Assembly: GCF_015461845.1 (NCBI RefSeq)
Contig: NZ_JACOPW010000008.1
Span: forward strand, 62,001-126,000
Source: Pseudomonas mucoides
Lineage (GTDB): Bacteria > Pseudomonadota > Gammaproteobacteria > Pseudomonadales > Pseudomonadaceae
Length of the DNA stretch: 64,000 nucleotides
Direction of reading: 5' to 3'
Below, piece by piece: positions 44,558-51,801 of the stretch (its first letter is position 1; every line of letters begins with the position of its first letter). The translations under genes were made by a program, and so were the position numbers. The notes under the pieces are model-generated. The model was not told the DNA's origin. It searched no databases and saw only the letters and a list, made by a program, of their open reading frames with translations.

Positions 44558-45505
44558 TCAGTTTTTCAAACTGGCCTGTACGGTTGCGAGGCCGTCCTTG
44601 CCATCAAAACTGGACACGCCCGCCAGCCAGCGCTGCAAATCTTCCGGGTGATCGCGCAACCATTGCCTGGCCACGTCCTGCGGCGTCTTGCGTTCCATGA
44701 TCGGCACCATCAACTGGCTTTCCTGGGACGCGGTAAACGTCAGGTTTTCCAGCAGACGATTGACGTTCGGGCAACGCTGGGCGTAATCCGGCGCGGTGAC
44801 GGTGGAAACGGTGGCCGCGCCTTCGTTCGGCCCATACACGTCTTCACTGCCCGTCAGGTAGGCGATCTTCATGTTGATGTTCATCGGGTGCGGCGTCCAG
44901 CCGACGAACACCACGAATTCCTTGCGATTCACCGCGCGTTGCACGGCGGCAAGCATGCCGGCCTCACCGGACTCGATCAGTTTGAAATCCTTCAAGCCAA
45001 AGTGATTGGTCTCGATCATGGTTTTGATTGTGGTGTTGGCGCCGCTACCCGGCTCGATGCCATAAATCTTGCCACCGAGCTGGTCCTTGAATTTTGCGAT
45101 ATCGGCGAAGGTTTTCAGTCCGGCGGCGGCCACATAGTCCGGCACCGCGAGCGTCGCCTGGGCATCGGCCAGGCTCGGTTTGTCCATGACCTTCACTTGA
45201 TTGGCGGCCACGAACGGCGCGATGTTTTTGTCCATCGCCGGTTTCCAGTAACCAAGGAAGATGTCGAGCCGCTTGTCGCGGATGCCGGCGAAGATGATTT
45301 GCTGCACGGCGCTGGTTTGCTTGCTTTCGTAGCCCAGGCCATTGAGCAGCACATCGGCCATGCCGCTGGTGGCGATGACGTCGGTCCAGTTGACCACGCC
45401 CATGCGCACGGCTTTGCAGGAAGCATCGTCACTGGCCAGGACGCTGGTGCTCAAAAGAGCCGTGCCGCAGAGGATTGAGAGACAGCGGGTGAACAGTCTT
45501 TTCAT
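44558..45505 (-). CDS. Orphan betaine/choline-type ABC substrate-binding protein
   Basis: This periplasmic binding protein of the OpuAC/ProX-like family has 315 residues from ATG 45505: signal peptide MKRLFTRCLSILCGTALLST ending VLA, then VRMGVVNWTDVIATSGMADVLL, FLGYWKPAMDKNIAPF, and GIEPGSGANTTIKTMIETN. No ATPase or permease lies beside it. In pseudomonads several such orphan proteins feed a shared core transporter, so this one may serve HutWV or a Cbc-type system (inference). The frame stays open upstream through the hutG fragment to 45922, but that extension is not a real N-terminus. Confidence 0.9.
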   Translation of the reverse strand: MKRLFTRCLSILCGTALLSTSVLASDDASCKAVRMGVVNWTDVIATSGMADVLLNGLGYESKQTSAVQQIIFAGIRDKRLDIFLGYWKPAMDKNIAPFVAANQVKVMDKPSLADAQATLAVPDYVAAAGLKTFADIAKFKDQLGGKIYGIEPGSGANTTIKTMIETNHFGLKDFKLIESGEAGMLAAVQRAVNRKEFVVFVGWTPHPMNINMKIAYLTGSEDVYGPNEGAATVSTVTAPDYAQRCPNVNRLLENLTFTASQESQLMVPIMERKTPQDVARQWLRDHPEDLQRWLAGVSSFDGKDGLATVQASLKN

Positions 45506-45643
45506 CGTGAGAGTCTCGTGCGGCAGATTATTGTGAGGGCCGGTGTCTTCGTGCACCGTGCTCAGCACATTACGCAGCAGCGAGAGGGTAAAAGCGAACT
45601 GTGGCGACCGAGATTTGCACGGTGGCGACGGTACTGCCCAGTT

Positions 45644-45787
45644 CTGCCCCAACTCCCGTTGCACCGCATGGATGTTTTCGGCCGGGTTGCCGTAATGCCG
45701 GGTGATGTGGCCGCCCTTGAAACGACCGTTCAGCACATGGCTGTAGTCGCCGTGAGGCGCGCAGATTGCTTCCAGCTGAGTGGCCAA
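45644..45787 (-). pseudogene. Duplicated internal fragment of hutG
   Basis: These 144 bases match hutG at 46715-46858 (offset 1071) with four substitutions. They encode LATQLEAICAPHGDYSHVLN and onward to ELGQ, that is 48 codons with two amino-acid changes (Arg to Pro, Leu to Arg). Both ends are truncated inside the gene, so it is a remnant, not a functional HutG. Same orientation as hutG. It lies between the AT-rich gene 45961-46500 and the binding-protein gene. The surrounding 45506-45960 region holds the latter's upstream region (45506-45643) and an AT-rich stretch (45788-45960). Confidence 0.92.
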
Positions 45788-45932
45788 GCGTTGATATTCA
45801 TTCAGCGAGAGGGTGCAAAAAAAACAAAACAATATAACCAAACAATATAAAAAACTGTCAGAAGTACCAGCAGACAAAAAACCTGAAGAAATATTAAATC
45901 GACAAGGTAGCCGTAATTTCACCCTCCTCGAA

Positions 45933-45938
45933 TATAAT
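45933..45938 (+). promoter_or_regulatory. Candidate -10 box of the AT-rich gene
   Basis: A perfect TATAAT lies 23 bases before the ATG at 45961, in an AT-rich context and with no convincing -35 hexamer. GGGA a few bases before the ATG can act as ribosome binding site. The short distance leaves only a brief leader. Confidence 0.4.
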
Positions 45939-45960
45939 ATTTCAATCCGGGAAATGTATT

Positions 45961-46500
45961 ATGAGCACACCCTCAACCTCACAAATACTTAATGAAGAAT
46001 TCACTGCCACCATAAAACTCCCAGCTGGAAACTTCGCATTCAAAGCAAACAAGATAAACATAAAAGAGAGCATTGATTCTTCAGGGAGTAAATGCTGGGA
46101 GCTACAGGCCTTCCACGATATTTTTAAAGACTTCCCCCCCAAAGCTGGCTTAGCAGGCATCAAAGAGGTTATCGCAATTCACTTATATATCGGAGCAGAG
46201 CTCAAGGGAACAAACGAAGCGCTGGTCTCCGCACGCCTCCCGCCCAACGTGATCAAACACAGTGGAAACCTATTCAAGATAGTCGACAGAAACCCTGACA
46301 AAGACAATCTGATAGATACGACCGATAACTACCGGGGCATCGAAGGCTCGACAAGTTACGAGTGGGATCAACAGCGAACACGGATCAACGGCACTTTCAA
46401 TCTTCTGGTAATGGACCACGACAATCCAGGCCCCACTACAGATATCCGAATAATGAATGGAAACTTCAATTTATTAAACAGAGGCCAACATTCTATTTAA
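45961..46500 (+). CDS. AT-rich orphan gene, unknown protein
   Basis: The 179-residue protein (MSTPSTSQILNEEFTATIKL...) is not recognised. It has no signal peptide, membrane helix or known motif, is rich in Asn/Asp/Lys, and seems a soluble mixed alpha/beta protein (PAGNFAFKANKINI, INGTFNLLVMDHDNPG). Two 60-base samples (45961-46020 and 46021-46080) count to 40% and 37% GC, against 60% for 47041-47100 in hutG, and codon use differs accordingly. It opposes the hut operon and sits between hutG and a duplicated hutG fragment. Acquisition by transfer is likely; function unknown. Confidence 0.75.
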   Translation: MSTPSTSQILNEEFTATIKLPAGNFAFKANKINIKESIDSSGSKCWELQAFHDIFKDFPPKAGLAGIKEVIAIHLYIGAELKGTNEALVSARLPPNVIKHSGNLFKIVDRNPDKDNLIDTTDNYRGIEGSTSYEWDQQRTRINGTFNLLVMDHDNPGPTTDIRIMNGNFNLLNRGQHSI

Positions 46501-46517
46501 TTCCAGCTCAATACAGA

Positions 46518-46546
46518 GGGCGATTTTCCACCATCAAAAATCGCCC
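46518..46546. terminator. Weak hairpin between the AT-rich gene and hutG
   Basis: GGGCGATTTT (46518-46527) pairs with AAAATCGCCC (46537-46546). It lies between two convergent genes and could end either transcript, but no T-run follows on either strand outside the stem. Confidence 0.5.
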
Positions 46547-46591
46547 CCACCCTTAATCATCCCCTCACTCTGCGCGGGAATGATCGATCAG

Positions 46592-47392
46592 TCAGCCGTA
46601 GTGGTTTTCGCCCCAGGCCAGCAGGCCTTGCAGCAATTCCTTGAGCACCACTTGCGTCGGCTCGGCCAGATCCGGGCGATAGCGGAACGGCTCGAACTCT
46701 TCCATGTAGGTGCACTGCCCCAACTCCAGTTGCACCGCATGGATGTTTTCGGCCGGGTTGCCATAATGCCGGGTGATGTGGCCGCCCTTGAAACGACCGT
46801 TCAGCACATGGCTGTAGTCGCCGTGACGCGCGCAGATGGCTTCCAGCTGAGTGGCCAACTGCGGATCGCAACTGGCGCCATTGAAGGTGCCAAGATTGAA
46901 GTCCGGTAGTTTGCCGTCGAACAGGTGCGGGATGATCGAGCGGATCGAGTGCGCGTCGAACAGCAACGCATAGCCGAACTCGGCTTTCAGTCGCGCCAGC
47001 TCGTTTTGCAAGGTCGTGTGATACGGCGTCCAGATCTGCTCCAGATAGGTCGCGCGCTCCTCTTTCGACGGCTCCAGCCCTTCACGGAACAATGGAATGC
47101 CGTCGAACAGCGTCGCCGGGTACAGACCGGTGGTCGCGCCGACATACAAAGGCTTGTCGTCGGATGGCCGGTTCAGGTCGATCACGAATCGCGAATACTC
47201 GGCTGCCAACGTACTCGCGCCCAACTCTGCAGCAAACGCGTAAAGCTGCGGAATGTGCCAGTCGGTGTCCGGCAGGCTGCGGGCGTCGGGGATCAACCCG
47301 GCTTCGACCGCCGGGGTCAGGCGCAGGCCGGCGTGGGGCATGCTGATCAGCAGCGGCACGCGGCCTTGTTTGAAGTTCAGAACCTTATCCAC
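46592..47392 (-). CDS. hutG: N-formylglutamate deformylase
   Basis: HutG hydrolyses N-formylglutamate to glutamate and formate, the last step of the five-step histidine pathway that goes through HutF. I start at GTG 47392, with AGGAGAG five bases upstream, giving 266 residues from MDKVLNFKQGRVPLLISMPH. Family motifs are SMPHAGLRLTP, RFVIDLNRPSDD, LLFDAHSIRS and FKGGHITRHYGNP. It is the last gene of the hut operon, 10 bp after hutI. An internal part is duplicated at 45644-45787. Confidence 0.95.
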   Translation of the reverse strand: MDKVLNFKQGRVPLLISMPHAGLRLTPAVEAGLIPDARSLPDTDWHIPQLYAFAAELGASTLAAEYSRFVIDLNRPSDDKPLYVGATTGLYPATLFDGIPLFREGLEPSKEERATYLEQIWTPYHTTLQNELARLKAEFGYALLFDAHSIRSIIPHLFDGKLPDFNLGTFNGASCDPQLATQLEAICARHGDYSHVLNGRFKGGHITRHYGNPAENIHAVQLELGQCTYMEEFEPFRYRPDLAEPTQVVLKELLQGLLAWGENHYG

Positions 47393-47402
47393 AATTGCTC
47401 TC

Positions 47403-48608
47403 CTAAACGCTTGTCTCGACGCCGTGACGCACGACGCGTTTTTCCAGGTCACCGCCCAGCCAGTACGACAGGTCGGCCGGACGATCGATTTGCCAGGCGA
47501 CAAAATCCGCGACCTTGCCAGCTTCCAGCGAACCGTGGGTGTCGGCCATGCCCAGCGCGGTGGCGGCATGAATCGTTGCACCGGCCAGTGCTTCTTCCGG
47601 GGTCATGCGGAAACAAGTGCAGGCCATGTTCAGCATCAAGCGCAACGACAGCGCCGGCGAGGTGCCGGGGTTGAGGTCGCTGGCGATGGCGATTTTCACC
47701 CCGTGCTTGCGCAGGGCTTCCATGGGCGGCAACTGGGTTTCCCGCAGAAAGTAGAACGCGCCCGGCAGCAGCACGGCGACGGTGCCGGACTTGGCCATGG
47801 CGATGGCGTCGTCCTCGGTCATGAACTCCAGGTGATCCGCCGACAGTGCGTGATAACGCGCCGCCAGACTCGAACCGTGCAGCGACGACAGTTGTTCGGC
47901 GTGCAGCTTCACCGGCAAACCGAGCTCCTGTGCGGTGACGAACACGCGCTCGACCTGCGCCGGCGAGAACGCCAGGTATTCGCAGAAGGCATCCACGGCA
48001 TCCACCAGCCCTTCGGCGGCCAGGGCCGGGAGCATGTCGGCGCAGATGTGATCGATGTAGTCGTCGGCGCGATCGGCGTATTCCGGCGGCAAGGCGTGAG
48101 CGGCCAGGCAGGTGCTGCGCACGCTCACCGGCAGTTCGGCGCCGAGACGGCGGATCACGCGAAGGATTTTGCGTTCGCTGGCCAGGTCGAGGCCGTAGCC
48201 GGATTTCATCTCGACGGTGGTCACGCCGTCGCGCATCAAGCTCTTCAGACGCTTGGCGGCACTGGCGAACAGTTCGTCTTCGGTCGCCGCACGAGTAGCG
48301 CGCACGGTGCTGGCGATGCCACCACCGGCCGCGGCGATTTCCGCGTAGCTGACGCCTTGCAGACGCTGTTCGAATTCACCGCTGCGGTTACCGCCAAACA
48401 CCGTGTGGGTATGGCAGTCGATCAGGCCCGGAGTCACCCAGGCCCCTTTAAGATCATTGACTGCCGGGTACTCGCCCGACGGCAGTTCAGCGCGTGGGCC
48501 GATCCACTCAATGTGCGCACCTGACGTCACGATGGCCGCATCCTCGATGATCGAGTAGACGCCTTGCGCCATGGTTGCGACGTGGCAGTGTTGCCAGAGA
48601 GTTTTCAT
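47403..48608 (-). CDS. hutI: Imidazolonepropionase
   Basis: HutI opens imidazolone-5-propionate to N-formimino-L-glutamate. The 401-residue amidohydrolase has the metal site CHTHTVFGGNRSGEF, EMKSGYGLDL, KLHAEQLSS and IASDLNPGTSP. It sits between hutT and hutG in the operon. ATG at 48608. Confidence 0.97.
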   Translation of the reverse strand: MKTLWQHCHVATMAQGVYSIIEDAAIVTSGAHIEWIGPRAELPSGEYPAVNDLKGAWVTPGLIDCHTHTVFGGNRSGEFEQRLQGVSYAEIAAAGGGIASTVRATRAATEDELFASAAKRLKSLMRDGVTTVEMKSGYGLDLASERKILRVIRRLGAELPVSVRSTCLAAHALPPEYADRADDYIDHICADMLPALAAEGLVDAVDAFCEYLAFSPAQVERVFVTAQELGLPVKLHAEQLSSLHGSSLAARYHALSADHLEFMTEDDAIAMAKSGTVAVLLPGAFYFLRETQLPPMEALRKHGVKIAIASDLNPGTSPALSLRLMLNMACTCFRMTPEEALAGATIHAATALGMADTHGSLEAGKVADFVAWQIDRPADLSYWLGGDLEKRVVRHGVETSV

Positions 48609-48625
48609 CCGTGGCCTCCGTTAGG

Positions 48626-50035
48626 TTATCGATGAGAAAAAGAAGGTTCCCGCTCTACCGGTACTGCCTTCCCTGCCGCCGGTTTTACCCACGTCAGGTA
48701 GGCCAGCACCAGCAATACAATCCAGACCACGCCGACGATCAGAGCCGCCTGGGTGTCCGGGAAATAGCCCAGCACGCCGAAAATGAACAGCATGAAGGCA
48801 ATCGCTGCCATCGGCGCATAGGGCCAGAACGGCACCGGGAATTTCAGTTCGGCGACCTGTTCGCGGCTCATGGAACGACGCATGGCCACCTGGGTGAACA
48901 GAATCATCAACCAGACCCAGACTGTTGCGAAGGTGGCAATGGAGGCGATCAACAGAAACACGTTTTCCGGAATCAGGTAGTTGAGCAGCACGCCCAGCAG
49001 CAGCGCGGCACTCATGACCACCACGGTCATCCATGGCACACCGTTGCGCGACAAGCGGGCAAAGCCTTTGGGTGCGTGCCCTTGCTGGGCCAGACCGTAC
49101 ATCATGCGGCCCGCCCCGAAGATGTCACTGTTGATCGCCGACACCGCCGCCGAGATCACCACGATATTGAGAATGGTCGCCGCCGAGCTGATCCCCAGAT
49201 TGTCGAAAATCTGCACGAACGGGCTGCCCTGGCTGCCGATCTGCTGCCATGGAAAAATCGACATCAGTACGAACATCGTCAGCACGTAAAACAGCAGGAT
49301 ACGCAACGGTACGGCATTGATCGCCCGGGGCAGCACGTGCTGCGGGTCTTTGGCTTCGCCGGCCGTCACACCGATGATTTCGATGCCGCCAAACGCAAAC
49401 ATCACCACCGCAAACGAAGCGATCAGGCCGCCCACGCCATTGGGCATGAATCCGCCATGGCTCCAGAGATTGCTGATGTCGGTCGCCTGAGCACCGGGTG
49501 CCGTGCTGATGCCGAACAGCATGATGCCAAAGCCGCCAAGGATCATCGCAACGATAGCTGCCACTTTGAGCAGCGACAGCCAGAACTCCATTTCACCGAA
49601 GACTTTGACGTTGCACAGGTTCAAGCCGCCGACCACCGAAACGATGCCCAGCACCCAGATCCAGCGGGCGACTTCCGGAAACCAGAAGCCCATGTAAATA
49701 CCGAACGCGGTGACGTCGGCCATGCCGACGATGACCATTTCAAACGCGTAGGTCCAACCGAGGATGAAGCCCGCCATCGGCCCCAGATAGGTGCTGGCGT
49801 AGTGGCCAAAAGAGCCGGCCACCGGATTGTGCACCGCCATCTCGCCGAGGGCGCGCATGACCATGAACACCGCCGCGCCACCAATCAGGTATGCGAGCAG
49901 TACCGCAGGCCCGGCCATTTGAATGGCCGAGGCAGAACCGTAAAACAGCCCGGTGCCGATCGCCGATCCCAGTGCCATGAAGCGAATATGTCGGGCAGAG
50001 AGCCCGCGTTTCAAACCTTTTGCTGGCTGTTGCAT
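48626..50035 (-). CDS. hutT: Histidine permease, APC family
   Basis: This 469-residue amino-acid permease has about 12 membrane helices. The N-terminal APC signature is FMALGSAIGTGLFYGSASAI, with GTGLFYGS as the unwound helix 1. Other APC blocks are FGHYASTYLGPMAGF and GGIEIIGVTAGEAKDP. Embedded between hutH2 and hutI, it is the expected high-affinity histidine importer (HutT-h of P. fluorescens SBW25, from memory). Specificity rests on context. Confidence 0.92.
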   Translation of the reverse strand: MQQPAKGLKRGLSARHIRFMALGSAIGTGLFYGSASAIQMAGPAVLLAYLIGGAAVFMVMRALGEMAVHNPVAGSFGHYASTYLGPMAGFILGWTYAFEMVIVGMADVTAFGIYMGFWFPEVARWIWVLGIVSVVGGLNLCNVKVFGEMEFWLSLLKVAAIVAMILGGFGIMLFGISTAPGAQATDISNLWSHGGFMPNGVGGLIASFAVVMFAFGGIEIIGVTAGEAKDPQHVLPRAINAVPLRILLFYVLTMFVLMSIFPWQQIGSQGSPFVQIFDNLGISSAATILNIVVISAAVSAINSDIFGAGRMMYGLAQQGHAPKGFARLSRNGVPWMTVVVMSAALLLGVLLNYLIPENVFLLIASIATFATVWVWLMILFTQVAMRRSMSREQVAELKFPVPFWPYAPMAAIAFMLFIFGVLGYFPDTQAALIVGVVWIVLLVLAYLTWVKPAAGKAVPVEREPSFSHR

Positions 50036-50074
50036 TTCTCGTCCTTAATTATTCTTATTCGACTCAAAATCGTA

Positions 50075-50147
50075 TCGCGAGCAGGCTCGCTCCCACAGGG
50101 GTTGTGTGAACACTGGAGATCCACTGTGGGAGCGGGCTTGCTCGCGA
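50075..50147. repeat. REP doublet between hutH2 and hutT
   Basis: TCGCGAGCAGGCTCGCTCCC with ACA (50075-50097) pairs with TGTGGGAGCGGGCTTGCTCG plus CGA (50125-50147) with one mismatch. It interrupts the hut operon at the border between catabolic lyase and permease genes. Confidence 0.88.
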
Positions 50148-50155
50148 AGAGGCCA

Positions 50156-51688
50156 TTACAGGCTAGGCAGCAACTTCACCGACAACAGCTCGTTCAGGCA
50201 ACGCGTTGCCAACAACTCGGTCGCGGCATTGATGTCCGGTGCAAAGAAGCGATCCTTCTCATAGAACGGCACTTCTTTACGCAAGATGGCACGCGCCTTT
50301 TCCAGTTTCGCCGAAGTCTTCAAACCATTGCGCAAGTCCAGGCCCTGAGCCGCCGCCAGCCATTCCACCGCCAGCACGCCACGGGTGTTTTCAGCCATTT
50401 CCCACAGACGCTTGCCTGCCGCCGGAGCCATGGACACGTGGTCTTCCTGGTTCGCCGAAGTCGGCAGGCTGTCCACCGAATGCGGATGCGCCAAGGCCTT
50501 GTTCTCACTGGCCAGTGCCGCCGCCGTCACCTGAGCGATCATGAACCCGGAGTTCACGCCACCGTTAGCCACCAGGAACGGGGGCAGTTGCGACATGTGT
50601 TTGTCCATCATCAGCGAGATACGACGTTCGCTCAGGGAACCGATTTCAGCGATGGCCAACGCCATGTTGTCGGCGGCCATGGCCACCGGTTCGGCGTGGA
50701 AGTTACCGCCGGAAATCACATCACCTTCAGCAGCGAATACCAGCGGGTTATCCGACACGGCGTTGGCTTCGATCGCCAACACTTCGGCAGCCTGACGGAA
50801 CTGGGTCAGGCAGGCGCCCATGACTTGTGGCTGGCAGCGCAGGGAGTACGGGTCCTGGACCTTTTCGCAGTTTTCATGCGAGTCGGACACTTCGCTGCGC
50901 TCGCCCAGCAGATCACGGTAAGCGGCAGCGGCGTCGATCTGGCCTTTCTGGCCACGGGCAGCGTGGATGCGTGCGTCGAACGGCGAGCGCGAGCCCAATA
51001 CCGCTTCAACGGTCAGCGCGCCCAGCGCGACAGCGCCAGCGAACAGGTCTTCACCCTCGAACAGACCGCGCAAGGCGTAAGCAGTCGATACCTGAGTGCC
51101 GTTCAGCAGCGCCAGGCCTTCTTTTGCGGCCAGGGTCAGCGGGGTCAGGCCAGCGATTTTCAGCGCTTCGGTGGCTTCCATCCATTCGCCCTTGTAGCGC
51201 GCCTTGCCTTCGCCCAGCAGCACCAGCGACATGTGCGCCAGAGGCGCCAAATCGCCGGAAGCACCGACCGAACCTTTCAATGGAATGTGCGGGTAAACCT
51301 CGGCGTTGATCAGGGCGATCAGCGCGTCGATGACCACGCGACGAATCCCGGAAAAACCACGGCTCAGGCTGTTGACCTTGAGCACCATGACCAGGCGTAC
51401 CAGCGCGTCGCTGATCGGCTCGCCGACACCGGCGGCGTGGGACAAAACGAGCGAGCACTGGAGGTTTTCCAGGTCTTCGCTGGCGATACGGGTCGAGGCC
51501 AGCAAGCCGAAACCGGTGTTGATGCCATAAGCGGTGCGGTTCTCGGCGAGGATCTGTTCCACGCAGGCCACGCTGGCTTCGATCTGGGCCGAGGCGCTGT
51601 TGTCGAGGGTGATTTTGACCGGTTGCTGATAAACATCACGCAGTTGGGCAAGGCTCAGTTGGCCGGGAATCAAATTAAGCGCAGTCAC
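50156..51688 (-). CDS. hutH: Histidine ammonia-lyase (canonical)
   Basis: HutH removes ammonia from L-histidine to give urocanate. The 510-residue protein has the cofactor tripeptide Ala143-Ser144-Gly145 in GSVGASGDLAPLAHM, which cyclises to MIO. It also has the active-site regions AYGINTGFG, LSHAAGVGEP, LLNGTQVS, VQDPYSLRC and ANQEDHVSM. It is the second of two lyase genes (hutH2), 113 bp after hutH1. By sequence this copy is the active enzyme of the pathway. Confidence 0.97.
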   Translation of the reverse strand: MTALNLIPGQLSLAQLRDVYQQPVKITLDNSASAQIEASVACVEQILAENRTAYGINTGFGLLASTRIASEDLENLQCSLVLSHAAGVGEPISDALVRLVMVLKVNSLSRGFSGIRRVVIDALIALINAEVYPHIPLKGSVGASGDLAPLAHMSLVLLGEGKARYKGEWMEATEALKIAGLTPLTLAAKEGLALLNGTQVSTAYALRGLFEGEDLFAGAVALGALTVEAVLGSRSPFDARIHAARGQKGQIDAAAAYRDLLGERSEVSDSHENCEKVQDPYSLRCQPQVMGACLTQFRQAAEVLAIEANAVSDNPLVFAAEGDVISGGNFHAEPVAMAADNMALAIAEIGSLSERRISLMMDKHMSQLPPFLVANGGVNSGFMIAQVTAAALASENKALAHPHSVDSLPTSANQEDHVSMAPAAGKRLWEMAENTRGVLAVEWLAAAQGLDLRNGLKTSAKLEKARAILRKEVPFYEKDRFFAPDINAATELLATRCLNELLSVKLLPSL

Positions 51689-51751
51689 ATCATTCTCCTT
51701 TTGAGAGTTTTTATTAACTCACCAGACGCTCCGGAGATTTCCGTTGTCCGT

Positions 51752-51776
51752 CGCGTCTCGCTTTTGGGGAGACGCG
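51752..51776. other. Intercistronic hairpin between the two lyase genes
   Basis: CGCGTCTC (51752-51759) pairs with GAGACGCG (51769-51776) around a 9-base loop in the 113-bp spacer upstream of hutH2. There is no T-run. Possible role in mRNA processing or stability within the operon (inference). Confidence 0.5.
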
Positions 51777-51801
51777 CCTTGGCACGCTGGTGTTATGGAA
51801 A

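Noticed and set aside
47393..47581. Upstream extension of hutG to 47581
   Set aside because: It overlaps the end of hutI in another frame, is Arg/Trp-rich and unlike the family; a GTG with a good Shine-Dalgarno exists at 47392.
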